Shown here: positions 17,666-25,805 of the stretch, piece by piece
Numbering within the stretch: position 1 is the first letter of the stretch
Layout of the letters: each line of letters starts with the position of its first letter
NCBI RefSeq assembly: GCF_900205755.1
Contig: NZ_OANS01000001.1
Location: 186,001 to 250,000 of the forward strand
Reading direction: 5' to 3'
Source: Polynucleobacter meluiroseus
Lineage (GTDB): Bacteria > Pseudomonadota > Gammaproteobacteria > Burkholderiales > Burkholderiaceae
Length of the DNA stretch: 64,000 nucleotides
The notes under the pieces: model-generated
What the model was told of the DNA's origin: nothing
The model's input: only the letters and a program-made list of their open reading frames with translations
The model's database searches: none
Made by a program: the position numbers and the translations under genes

Positions 17666-19336
17666 ATGTCAACATCAACCAAAGCAGCCCCAATGACCGC
17701 CGAAGAACGCAAAGTTATTTTTGCTTCCTCATTAGGTACGGTTTTTGAGTGGTATGACTTTTATCTATATGGTTCATTGGCTGCGGTTATCGCCAAGCAG
17801 TTTTTCTCAGGCTTAGATGCTGGCTCCGCCTTCATTTTTGCTTTATTGGCTTTTGCCGCTGGTTTCCTGGTGCGTCCTTTTGGCGCATTGGTATTCGGTC
17901 GCTTAGGCGATTTGATCGGGCGCAAATACACCTTCCTGGTCACTATCTTGATCATGGGTGGCTCGACATTCATCGTAGGAATGCTGCCCTCTTATGCAAC
18001 TATCGGCGTGGCTGCTCCAGTGATTCTGATTGCCCTGCGCTTATTACAAGGTTTGGCCTTGGGTGGTGAGTACGGTGGTGCGGCAACCTACGTTGCTGAA
18101 CATGCCCCCAATGGACGACGCGGTGCCTATACTGCCTGGATTCAGACCACAGCTACTTTGGGCTTGTTTTTATCGCTCCTAGTTATTCTGTTCACTCGTG
18201 AATTTACTGGCGCTGACTTTGATGTGTGGGGCTGGCGAGTTCCCTTCCTCATGTCGATCTTGCTTTTGGCAGTTTCAGTTTGGATTCGCTTAAGCATGAG
18301 CGAATCTCCTGCCTTCAAGAAAATGAAAGAGGATGGCAAGCTTTCTAAAGCACCATTGACAGAATCTTTTGGTCAGTGGAAAAACTTGAAGATCGTCATC
18401 ATTGCCTTATTCGGTTTGGTAGCTGGTCAGGCTGTGGTTTGGTATACAGGCCAGTTCTATGCCCTGTTCTACCTCACGCAAGTGATGAAGGTGGATGCGA
18501 AAACTGCGAATCTTTTGATCGCTGCCGCATTATTGGTTGGCACACCATTCTTCGTTGTCTTTGGTAGCTTGTCCGATAGGATCGGCCGAAAGGTCATTAT
18601 TATGGGTGGCCTGTTATTGGCGATCATCACCTACATTCCTAATACTCCGGTGTCTGTGTTTAATGCGCTTACGCATTACTCCAACCCCGCGTTGGAAAAG
18701 GCGATGGAGAACTCACCTGCAACGATCACTGCTGATCTGAGTGAGTGTACTTTCCAGTTCAATCCAACTGGCACGGCAAAGTTCACCAGCTCTTGCGATA
18801 TTGCAAAGCAAGTGATGGCATCGAATTCTGCTAGTTACACTACGGTTGCGGGGCCTGCTGGTAGTCCAGCTGTTATCAAAATTGGTGACACAGAGACTAT
18901 TGGTTACTCGGCTAAAGGCTTAGCTCCAGCAGATGCGAAAGCGAAAGATGCTGAGTTCAAGAAGTCGATTCGGACTGCATTAAATGATGCGGGTTATCCA
19001 GCAAAGGCCGACCCAGCGGCAATTAACTATTTTGCTGTCTTCTTGTTATTACTCTTCTTAGTGATTTTGGTCACCATGGTGTATGGTCCAATCGCAGCGA
19101 TATTGGTAGAGATGTTCCCAACCCGTATTCGCTATACCTCCATGTCATTGCCTTATCACATTGGTAATGGCTGGTTTGGCGGCTTATTGCCAACGATTGC
19201 TTTCGCCTTGGTTGCGCAAAACGGCAACATTTACTATGGTCTTTGGTACCCAATCATCATTGCAGCAATGACTTTGGTTATCGGCGTACTCTTTGTGCGT
19301 GAGACAAAAGATGTCGATATCTACGCAAAAGACTAA
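17666..19336 (+). CDS. MFS transporter of the metabolite:H+ symporter (MHS/ProP-like) family with a large periplasmic insertion
   Basis: The N-terminal signature FEWYDFYLYGS near residue 27, then RPFGALVFGRLGDLIGRK, LQGLALGGEYGGAATYVAEH and later GSLSDRIGRK identify the MHS branch (proline/betaine, alpha-ketoglutarate, shikimate symporters). At 556 residues it is about 100-120 longer than usual. The excess is a hydrophilic insertion at about residues 326-452, between two membrane helices, on the predicted periplasmic side, with two cysteines (about 361 and 377). The substrate cannot be read from sequence. A strong terminator follows. Confidence 0.88.
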   Translation: MSTSTKAAPMTAEERKVIFASSLGTVFEWYDFYLYGSLAAVIAKQFFSGLDAGSAFIFALLAFAAGFLVRPFGALVFGRLGDLIGRKYTFLVTILIMGGSTFIVGMLPSYATIGVAAPVILIALRLLQGLALGGEYGGAATYVAEHAPNGRRGAYTAWIQTTATLGLFLSLLVILFTREFTGADFDVWGWRVPFLMSILLLAVSVWIRLSMSESPAFKKMKEDGKLSKAPLTESFGQWKNLKIVIIALFGLVAGQAVVWYTGQFYALFYLTQVMKVDAKTANLLIAAALLVGTPFFVVFGSLSDRIGRKVIIMGGLLLAIITYIPNTPVSVFNALTHYSNPALEKAMENSPATITADLSECTFQFNPTGTAKFTSSCDIAKQVMASNSASYTTVAGPAGSPAVIKIGDTETIGYSAKGLAPADAKAKDAEFKKSIRTALNDAGYPAKADPAAINYFAVFLLLLFLVILVTMVYGPIAAILVEMFPTRIRYTSMSLPYHIGNGWFGGLLPTIAFALVAQNGNIYYGLWYPIIIAAMTLVIGVLFVRETKDVDIYAKD

Positions 19337-19360
19337 TTAGTTTTACGCTTCACAAACAAA

Positions 19361-19391
19361 AAACCCGATCACTTAGTGGTCGGGTTTTTTT
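19361..19391 (+). terminator. Bidirectional intrinsic terminator
   Basis: A 12-bp stem (19361-19372 with 19376-19387, one G-U pair) has a TTA loop and is flanked by an A-tract on the left and a T-tract on the right. It can end both the MFS transcript and the convergent GNAT transcript. Confidence 0.9.
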
Positions 19392-19407
19392 ATTGCCTAA
19401 AATTAAC

Positions 19408-19953
19408 TCAGTTGTGCTTAAGGCTTAATCGGGGCACCTGAAACAGCGCCATCCAATTGCGCTGCGCTATTGCTTGCTCTTTCAGGAAGCTAGCGGGCGA
19501 GGGTGGCTGCAGTTGCAGATTGGCTTCTGAATCGCCCATCATATTGCGCGGGGTGAGCCCATGCTTTTTGCATAAATGCTTGATGGGAAGATTCCAGCTA
19601 ATACAGTGCATAAAGAGATCGGTATAAAAACGGTTTCTGGCCCAAGTAATGGCCTCATCCATCATCACATTTGCGATACCCTGCTTACGATATTGGGCGG
19701 CGACAATTACGCCGAACTCTACCTCTTTGCTATGGGTAGCAATATGGATGGTTCCGGCCCATTGCCCGTCGATTTTCGCGATCAAGAAATGGTTCCGTTT
19801 CGGATCTTTGGAAAACTTTTGCACCAAAGTATCTATTGATTCAGGTCCGATGGCGCAGCCAAAATAATTGTGCAGCGTTTGTGGGTCCTGAGCCTTCAAC
19901 CAAGTGCCGTATTCCAAAATCTGATCCTTGGATAAGAATGTAGTTGTCAGCAT
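19408..19953 (-). CDS. GNAT-family N-acetyltransferase
   Basis: The 181-residue protein has a GNAT fold: central strand VEFGVIVAAQYRKQGIANVM with the acetyl-CoA pyrophosphate loop Q/R-x-x-G-x-A (motif A) near residue 100, then MDEAITWARNRF and WNLPIKHLCKKHGL (motif B). The acceptor is unknown. The ATG at 19953 overlaps by seven bases the end of an upstream open frame that lacks a start codon. The convergent terminator at 19361-19391 follows its stop. Confidence 0.82.
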   Translation of the reverse strand: MLTTTFLSKDQILEYGTWLKAQDPQTLHNYFGCAIGPESIDTLVQKFSKDPKRNHFLIAKIDGQWAGTIHIATHSKEVEFGVIVAAQYRKQGIANVMMDEAITWARNRFYTDLFMHCISWNLPIKHLCKKHGLTPRNMMGDSEANLQLQPPSPASFLKEQAIAQRNWMALFQVPRLSLKHN

Positions 19954-20105
19954 GTCTTTAGTCCCAAGATGTGCTCAGGATGGAGCGCTTGGTCTACCAT
20001 TCTTTTGCAGTTTTCGAAGGCTGGGCTCGATTCCCAGTCGAGACAGTGAAGAATTTCATCATTAGACTTCTTCGGAACCGTTAGACTGGTAAAGGTAGCC
20101 GCGGG
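19947..20105 (-). pseudogene. Startless open frame upstream of the GNAT gene, possible decayed or frameshifted gene
   Basis: On the minus strand an open frame of 52 codons has a protein-like composition (contains SNDEILHCLDWESSPAFENC and ends HILGLKTC). It runs straight into the GNAT start, its TGA overlapping the GNAT ATG. It has no plausible initiator at its upstream end; the only internal ATG would give 17 residues. It overlaps the tail of the 53-codon gene at 20062-20223 in another frame, so a frameshift could fuse the two. I recognise no family. It could be a remnant, a frameshift product or chance. Confidence 0.3.
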
Positions 20106-20223
20106 TTAGCTCTTCGACGTCTTTAGCGTTGTTTGGGCTATGGGCATTGATGTATTGCTCTAAATCGCGGCTGTTGCTGTGGTGAGCAAAAACCTGGTTT
20201 AAGAGGCTAAATAATTGTGTCAT
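20062..20223 (-). CDS. Small conserved-type protein, 53 residues
   Basis: A short gene starting at ATG 20223 with an excellent ribosome-binding site (AAGGAG, six bases before the ATG). The product begins MTQLFSLLNQVFAHH, continues through a DLEQYINAH helix and a DVEELTRGYLYQ helix, and ends with SNGSEEV. The pattern (short amphipathic N-terminus, then Y-[IL]..., then DVE-x-x-x-R-x-[YF]) reminds me of the short DUF3563-like proteins of betaproteobacteria, but that match is from memory and weak. Function unknown. It may be transcribed with the GNAT gene downstream. Confidence 0.6.
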   Translation of the reverse strand: MTQLFSLLNQVFAHHSNSRDLEQYINAHSPNNAKDVEELTRGYLYQSNGSEEV

Positions 20224-20432
20224 TTAAGGCTCCTTAATTAGTGGGTTAGGGTTAATACCTAGTAATTATGATCCTTTTTTATGAATGCTGCATGACAACA
20301 TGAATCTTTTCTATGGGGTGCTTGATTAATCCACGCACCTTAAATAGCTTAAAAGCAGCCATTCATGGGCTTGTCATATAAATGGAAGAGGATCAATACC
20401 CAGTTCATTGGCAAATTGGAGGGATGCAGAAA

Positions 20433-20678
20433 ATGCATGATCAAAGCGTAATAGACGAAATTATTAACTTGCGCAGAGGCGCGGCCGAGTGCTTCCAAAA
20501 AGCGGCCTGGAATCAGTTGCTGGCTTTGGATCATTACCGCGAAGGGAACTTTGACGCTGCTGAGCGCTTTGCTCAACTCTCTTTCGAGGATCAAATGAAG
20601 GCAATGGAGCTAGCCGAGCTAGCCGATGCCGAGTCAAGCATCTCTTTGGAATTAGAGCTTGCAGAGGAAAGTGCATAG
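20433..20678 (+). CDS. Small helical hypothetical protein
   Basis: An 81-residue, acidic, probably all-helical cytoplasmic protein (AAWNQLLALDHYREGNF and DQMKAMELAELADAESS) with no recognisable domain. I choose the ATG at 20433 because GGAGGG lies about ten bases upstream; the ATG at 20424 is too close to it, and an open extension reaches 20382. Its stop overlaps the GTG start of the next gene by one base, so the two are probably co-translated, just ahead of the rhodopsin cassette. Confidence 0.65.
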   Translation: MHDQSVIDEIINLRRGAAECFQKAAWNQLLALDHYREGNFDAAERFAQLSFEDQMKAMELAELADAESSISLELELAEESA

Positions 20679-21367
20679 TGCGTAAGCAAATAAGGCAATT
20701 ATTTCTTTCTTGCATCCTTGTGGCTGGCGTCTGTGGCGCTACCCATTCAGTCATTGCTGGAACGGTTGCTAAGAGCGATATTCTTTTACACATCGTGACT
20801 CAGTGTGTTGAGCCAGCGAAGGAAAGTTATTGCAACAACTGCATGATGCCGCGTTTGGATGCGAACTGTGGTTCAGAGGCATCCTGTAAAAAAACCACTG
20901 AGGTATGGGCGCAGAATGATAAATACACCGTCATTCGTGACATTAAGATGTGCGGTTGCCCTGCGGAGTTTGTGCATGGGCTAGCGATGCCACGAAATGT
21001 AGTCACTGGGGTTGAAGATGCCAATCGTCCTGAAGCAATCTGGCAGTTTGCTTGGGATAGCGCAATAGAGAAAATCGACGTGGAGTCTTTGGCGCTTGTC
21101 GTCAATCCTCGAGGACAAAGATCGCAAAATCAGTTGCATATTCATTTGTTACGCTTAAATGCGGGTGCTCGTGAAAGATTTGACCAGTACTCCGGTGTGT
21201 ATGTTCAAAACTTAGAGCACGTTTGGGCCGAGGCCGCTAAATCGGCTAAAGCAAAGGGCCTAAATGACTATGGCGTACTGGTAGCCCGGGTACCAGGCAA
21301 TCAATACCTCGTCATTGCAATTGCTGATAGCCCTGAAGCCTTATTAACGAAGTGGTCGTGCAATTAG
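20678..21367 (+). CDS. CDP-diacylglycerol pyrophosphatase-like (Cdh family) exported protein
   Basis: The 229-residue protein begins at a GTG and has a signal peptide (about residues 1-27, SVIAG). The second half matches Cdh: residues such as VVNPRGQRSQNQLHIHLLRL carry the HxH catalytic motif of this HIT-related family, which hydrolyses CDP-diacylglycerol to phosphatidate and CMP. The segment between signal peptide and core is unusually cysteine-rich (ESYCNNCMMPRLDANCGS, then SCKK and CGCP), perhaps disulfide-linked. The family call is good; the substrate is inferred. Confidence 0.7.
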   Translation: MRKQIRQLFLSCILVAGVCGATHSVIAGTVAKSDILLHIVTQCVEPAKESYCNNCMMPRLDANCGSEASCKKTTEVWAQNDKYTVIRDIKMCGCPAEFVHGLAMPRNVVTGVEDANRPEAIWQFAWDSAIEKIDVESLALVVNPRGQRSQNQLHIHLLRLNAGARERFDQYSGVYVQNLEHVWAEAAKSAKAKGLNDYGVLVARVPGNQYLVIAIADSPEALLTKWSCN

Positions 21368-21542
21368 TGTAATAAAGCGTAAGTGAAAGCAAGAGATTTA
21401 CTAGGATTTACCCTTAAAAAAATGAAGTATCCTCATTTGCGATAGAAAGAACAGGGTTTTGTTCCTTACGTATGTGTGGTGCGACATGAAATATTTTAAA
21501 AAATTGTTTATATTAAGGTTGTTTTACAACATAGGAGACGTC

Positions 21543-22340
21543 ATGCAATTTAACGCCATATCTTCCAAGGTGAAGTTCTGCCTCGGTTCCATCTTTGCTT
21601 TAGCAATTACCAGCACCCCTGTTTGGGCTTCTTCCGCTATTTTGAAACCAGATGACTTCGTTGGCATCAGCTTTTGGTTGATCTCTATGGCGTTAGTTGC
21701 GTCGACAGCATTTTTCTTTTTAGAAAGAGACCGTGTTTCTCCTAAATGGAAAACTTCCTTAACAGTATCTGGTTTAGTAACTTTAGTTGCGGCAGTCCAC
21801 TACTTCTACATGCGTGAAGTATGGGTAGAAACTGGTTCAACACCAACCGTCTATCGCTATATTGACTGGTTAATCACAGTACCTTTACTCATGATTGAGT
21901 TCTACTTAATCTTGTCAGCAATCGCTAAAGTACCAGCTGGTGTTTTTTGGCGCTTAATGGTTGGTACTTTGGTAATGCTTGTAGGTGGTTACGTTGGTGA
22001 GGCTGGCTATGTTGCAGTAATGCCAGCATTTATCGTCGGCATGATTGGTTGGGCATTTATTCTGTATGAAATTTTCGCAGGCGAAGCCAGCAAAATTAAT
22101 GCAACAAGTGCACCTAAATCAGTACAGTCTGCATTTTCAACAATGCGTTGGATCGTCACCATCGGTTGGGCAATTTACCCAATCGGCTACTACTTTGGTT
22201 ATTTGACGGGTCATAGCCCAGCTGATTCTGCTGGCACATTGAACATCATCTATAACCTAGCTGACGTATTGAACAAGATTGCATTTGGTTTGATTATTTG
22301 GACTGTAGCGGTAACAGAGTCTGAGAATTCAAAACACTAA
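21543..22340 (+). CDS. Proteorhodopsin, green-tuned light-driven proton pump
   Basis: The 265-residue type I rhodopsin has a cleavable leader (cut near PVWA, residue 29) and seven membrane helices. Helix C reads RYIDWLITVPLLMIEF, giving R105, acceptor D108, T112, L116 and donor E119 (R94, D97, T101, L105, E108 of marine green proteorhodopsin): an outward H+ pump absorbing green light. H86 (His75) is kept; D241 and retinal-binding K245 lie in YNLADVLNKIAFG. I start at ATG 21543 with AGGAG six bases upstream. A strong terminator follows, then the retinal pathway genes. Confidence 0.96.
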   Translation: MQFNAISSKVKFCLGSIFALAITSTPVWASSAILKPDDFVGISFWLISMALVASTAFFFLERDRVSPKWKTSLTVSGLVTLVAAVHYFYMREVWVETGSTPTVYRYIDWLITVPLLMIEFYLILSAIAKVPAGVFWRLMVGTLVMLVGGYVGEAGYVAVMPAFIVGMIGWAFILYEIFAGEASKINATSAPKSVQSAFSTMRWIVTIGWAIYPIGYYFGYLTGHSPADSAGTLNIIYNLADVLNKIAFGLIIWTVAVTESENSKH

Positions 22341-22358
22341 TCTTTTTCTGATCAACAT

Positions 22359-22392
22359 AAAAAATCTCCGGTCTATGCCGGAGATTTTTTTT
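22359..22392 (+). terminator. Intrinsic terminator between rhodopsin and crtE
   Basis: The stem TCTCCGG (22365-22371) pairs with CCGGAGA (22378-22384) over a six-base loop, extended by A-T pairs and followed by eight T residues. It starts 18 bases after the rhodopsin stop and ends 16 bases before the crtE start. It should terminate most rhodopsin transcripts and leave crt expression to read-through or a hidden promoter. Confidence 0.9.
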
Positions 22393-22408
22393 AACAGACT
22401 CAAATCCA

Positions 22409-23377
22409 GTGACGTATAACGCCCAGCAGCAAACTCAGTATCAATTTGAGGGTGAAAGTAATCACCCAAACTATTTAGTTAGCAAGCCAAATGCCTTGCT
22501 AGCAAAGGTTGAGAATTGCATGTCGAACGCTTTTGAGAGCGATGCAATCATGCAACTAGACAATGCCAATATTGTTCGTGAGGCAGCCCAATATCACCTA
22601 AGCTCGGGTGGCCAGCGCCTCAGAGCAAGACTGGCATTAAGTGCGGGGCAGGCTATTGGCCTGAGTGATCAGGACAGCGTATTGATCGCGTCCGCTGTCG
22701 AGTTATTACACAATGCCTCCTTAATTCATGATGATCTTCAAGATGGAGATCAATTTCGGAGGGGGCAAGAATCTATTTGGAGTAAATACGGCAATAGCAT
22801 CGCTATTTGCTGTGGAGACCTTTACTTGTCAACGGCCTATGGCGTTATTTCGCAAGTCAGTCAAGCAGCGCTAATTCCGCAACTGATTCAGTTAATGCAT
22901 CAACGGATTGCTAAAGCGGTGTACGGGCAATGCGCCGATTTGACGATTAACCCCGATCAAATCACACTGGCTACTTATATTGAAATTGTTAAAGCGAAAT
23001 CCGGCGCTCTCTTAAGTCTACCCCTTGAATTGGTTTTAGTATTAGGCGGTCAAAGCCAAGGGCTTCCATTGGCACAGGCTGCCTGCAATGACTTTGCTGT
23101 TGGCTTTCAAATCTTTGATGATTTGCGGGACGTTACTTCAGATTCAGCACACACCACCGCTTCGCAACTAAGTGATCGATTAAATATTGTTTCAGTATTT
23201 GAATACCTCAACCGAGATTTGGATATCTCCTGTGATGCCATAGTGGCTTCAAAAGAAATGGCAATACAGCACTTTCAAAGCGCCAAAGAGGTGCTGTCAC
23301 AATTGCCGGCGCAATCTGGCTTGCTCTTGGAGGAGTGCACTCTCAACCTTCGCAGTCTTATTAATGAACTCAATTGA
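22409..23377 (+). CDS. crtE: Geranylgeranyl diphosphate synthase CrtE (polyprenyl synthetase)
   Basis: CrtE condenses isopentenyl and allylic diphosphates to C20 GGPP, the first dedicated step to carotenoids. The 322-residue protein has SSGGQRLRARLAL, the first aspartate-rich motif LIHDDLQDGDQFRRG and the second FQIFDDLRDVTSD. The start is a GTG at 22409 with no clear Shine-Dalgarno, directly behind the rhodopsin terminator; a later start is possible because the first 35 residues are not conserved-looking. It overlaps crtI if the TTG of crtI is used. Member of crtE-crtI-crtB-crtY-blh. Confidence 0.9.
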   Translation: MTYNAQQQTQYQFEGESNHPNYLVSKPNALLAKVENCMSNAFESDAIMQLDNANIVREAAQYHLSSGGQRLRARLALSAGQAIGLSDQDSVLIASAVELLHNASLIHDDLQDGDQFRRGQESIWSKYGNSIAICCGDLYLSTAYGVISQVSQAALIPQLIQLMHQRIAKAVYGQCADLTINPDQITLATYIEIVKAKSGALLSLPLELVLVLGGQSQGLPLAQAACNDFAVGFQIFDDLRDVTSDSAHTTASQLSDRLNIVSVFEYLNRDLDISCDAIVASKEMAIQHFQSAKEVLSQLPAQSGLLLEECTLNLRSLINELN

Positions 23378-23388
23378 AAAATAGTGAT

Positions 23389-24864
23389 ATGCATGCATTA
23401 GTAATTGGTGCCGGATTTGGTGGTATTGCTAGCGCCCTAAGACTGAAAGCCAAGGGCTATAAAGTCACCTTGATTGATCGCTGTGAGCGTTTGGGGGGTC
23501 GTGCCCAATCCTTTGAACGTAATGGGTTTCGCCATGATGCCGGGCCCACAGTCATTACTGCACCATTTTTGTTTGAAGAGCTCTTCGAACTATTTGATGA
23601 GCAAATGTCAGACTATGTCACTCTAGTTCCCCTCAAGCCCTGGTATCGCTTTCATTTTGCAGATGGAGAGCATTTCGACTATGGGGGAACCTTAGAAGAG
23701 ACCCTTGCTGAAATCCATCGACTGGAGCCCGAGGACTGTGAAGGCTATCGTAAGCTCTTAAAACATTCTGAACGAATTTTTAATGTTGGGTTTACAGAAC
23801 TTTCAACGCAGTCATTCGATCGCTTTTCTGTCATGCTAAAGCAGATCCCAGGACTAATTCGTTTGCAGAGCTACAAAACGGTTTGGCAATTAGTCACTAC
23901 CTATCTCAAAAATGAAAAGTTACGACAAGCATTTTCGATTCAGCCTTTATTGGTGGGCGGCAACCCATTTGACACCACCAGTATTTATGGTTTGATTCAT
24001 TTTCTAGAGCGTGCCTATGGCGTACATTTTGCAATGGGTGGTACCAACGCAATTATTGTCGCCTTAGAAAATCTCATGATTCGTCAAGGTATTGATATTC
24101 AGCTTGGCAAATCAGTGCAATCCATTTTGATTGAATCAGGCACGGCAAAAGGAGTTGTACTTGAAAACGGTCAGCAAATTCAAGCTGACTTAGTTGTATC
24201 CAATGCCGATCCAGCCTATCTTTACCGTCATATGATTGAGCCTAAAAAGCAATCTTGGATGACGCGCTTCAAGGCCAAGAAACCGAAATTTTCTATGGGT
24301 CTTTTTGTGTTGTACTTTGGAACAACACAAATCTATTCGGAGGTTGCCCATCATACAATTTGGTTAGGTAAGCGCTATCGAGAGTTATTGGAAGATATTT
24401 TCGATAAGAAGATCTTATCGGATGATTTTTCTTTATATCTGCATCGTCCAACTGCTACTGACTCGAGCTTTGCCCCTGCAGGGTGTGATAGTTTTTATGT
24501 TTTATGTCCAGTACCCAATTTACTTGGTGGGCAGGACTGGTCTGTAGAGGGGCCAAAATTGCGTGATCAAATTGTGACTGCACTTGATCAAACAATTTTG
24601 CCTAATCTCAAGCAGACTATTACGGAGGACTTTTATATGACTCCTCAAGATTTTTCGAGTAATTACTTCAGTGAGCATGGGGCAGGTTTTTCAATTGCCC
24701 CTTTATTTACTCAGTCAGCTTGGTTCCGCTTTCACAATCGTGCAGAGGGGCTTAAAAATTTGTATGTGGTGGGCGCGGGTACGCATCCTGGTGCAGGATT
24801 GCCTGGTGTGATTTCCTCTGCTAAGGTGATTGACTCACTGATTCCGGAAGCAAGTAGGGCATGA
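23389..24864 (+). CDS. crtI: Phytoene desaturase CrtI
   Basis: A bacterial-type FAD-dependent desaturase that should convert phytoene to lycopene in four steps. The dinucleotide-binding motif is right at the N-terminus (LVIGAGFGGIASALRLKAKG), followed by LIDRCERLGGRAQSF and the HDAGPTVITAPF block; the C-terminus has VVGAGTHPGAGLPGVISSAK. I use the ATG at 23389; a TTG at 23374 overlapping the crtE stop would add five residues. The 3' end overlaps crtB by ATGA. Confidence 0.94.
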   Translation: MHALVIGAGFGGIASALRLKAKGYKVTLIDRCERLGGRAQSFERNGFRHDAGPTVITAPFLFEELFELFDEQMSDYVTLVPLKPWYRFHFADGEHFDYGGTLEETLAEIHRLEPEDCEGYRKLLKHSERIFNVGFTELSTQSFDRFSVMLKQIPGLIRLQSYKTVWQLVTTYLKNEKLRQAFSIQPLLVGGNPFDTTSIYGLIHFLERAYGVHFAMGGTNAIIVALENLMIRQGIDIQLGKSVQSILIESGTAKGVVLENGQQIQADLVVSNADPAYLYRHMIEPKKQSWMTRFKAKKPKFSMGLFVLYFGTTQIYSEVAHHTIWLGKRYRELLEDIFDKKILSDDFSLYLHRPTATDSSFAPAGCDSFYVLCPVPNLLGGQDWSVEGPKLRDQIVTALDQTILPNLKQTITEDFYMTPQDFSSNYFSEHGAGFSIAPLFTQSAWFRFHNRAEGLKNLYVVGAGTHPGAGLPGVISSAKVIDSLIPEASRA

Positions 24865-25805
24865 GTAAGCATTCCAGTCGCCATAGTGCCGATGCAATCC
24901 TTGCCACTAAGGGCAAGAGTTTTCATTGGGCTAGGCGTCTATTGGGTAAAGAGTACGCTTTGCGCGCTACTCGGCTTTATCGATTCTGTCGCTATATCGA
25001 TGATTTAGTGGATGAGGCGGAGTCATCTGAGCTAGCTGAAAAAGGCTTGGTAGAAGTGAGTCAAGCGATCCTCTCTGGACAATCAAATCATGAGGTGGTT
25101 CGGGATGGCTTAAGTCTCATGAAGGAGTGCCATATTCCGCAGGCGGTCGTGCTCGATTTAATCGCGGGAGCGACCTCGGATATAGCTCTAGTTCGTATAC
25201 AGGATCAAGATGCGCTTCTGCGCTATTGCTATCAGGTAGCAGGGACGGTCGGGCTAATGATGTCCAATGTGCTTGATACCCATGAAGATGCCGCTAAACC
25301 TTATGCTGTAGATTTGGGTATGGCAATGCAGCTTACCAATATTTGTCGTGATATTAAAACGGATGCCTTATTAAATAGGCGCTACGTGCCAGGGGATCTG
25401 GTAAAAGATCTCGAGCCAATTTCCTTAATTTATCCTAACGAACAACAAAAGCAGATTGTCAGTGAGGCCGTGGCTAATTTGCTAGATTGCGCAGAAAAGT
25501 ATTACAGTAGCGGTGAGAGGGGTCTCTCTTATCTCCCCCTTAAAGCAAGACTATCCATCTTAGTAGCTGCTAGAGTCTATCGAGAAATTGGCCGAGAATT
25601 GAAAAAACAACATTGTGAATACTGGCATCGACGTATTGTTATTTCAAGCCCTCGTAAGGTAATCATCACCTTACAAGCCCTTCTTTCTGTTTGCTTTAAT
25701 TTGCAATTTTGGCGTCATCCTAAAAGCCATGACTTAGGATTGCATCGCGCATTACTAGACCCACAAACGCAAGCGCCTTTATCCATCAAGAGTTATGCAG
25801 GCTGA
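24861..25805 (+). CDS. crtB: Phytoene synthase CrtB
   Basis: CrtB joins two GGPP molecules to make phytoene. The 314-residue protein has the squalene/phytoene synthase motifs: FHWARRLLG, first aspartate-rich YRFCRYIDDLVDEAES (about residues 45-60), and second MAMQLTNICRDIKTD near residue 165, then RRYVPGDL. The start overlaps the crtI stop (ATGA) and the end overlaps the crtY start by 11 bases, so the genes are tightly coupled. Confidence 0.95.
   Translation: MSKHSSRHSADAILATKGKSFHWARRLLGKEYALRATRLYRFCRYIDDLVDEAESSELAEKGLVEVSQAILSGQSNHEVVRDGLSLMKECHIPQAVVLDLIAGATSDIALVRIQDQDALLRYCYQVAGTVGLMMSNVLDTHEDAAKPYAVDLGMAMQLTNICRDIKTDALLNRRYVPGDLVKDLEPISLIYPNEQQKQIVSEAVANLLDCAEKYYSSGERGLSYLPLKARLSILVAARVYREIGRELKKQHCEYWHRRIVISSPRKVIITLQALLSVCFNLQFWRHPKSHDLGLHRALLDPQTQAPLSIKSYAG

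Noticed and set aside
20224..20432. Left attachment-site copy of the tRNA-Met 3' end
   Set aside because: I looked for a repeat of GGTTCAAATCC/ATTCGCC left of the rhodopsin cassette and saw none; no integrase is present.
21459..21542. N-terminal extension of the rhodopsin from a TTG at 21459
   Set aside because: The ATG at 21543 has AGGAG at ideal spacing and begins a proper signal peptide; the extension is AT-rich leader DNA.
21368..21542. Promoter for the rhodopsin gene
   Set aside because: The 175-base gap is AT-rich and must hold a promoter, but no -35/-10 pair with proper spacing stood out from the background, so none is called.
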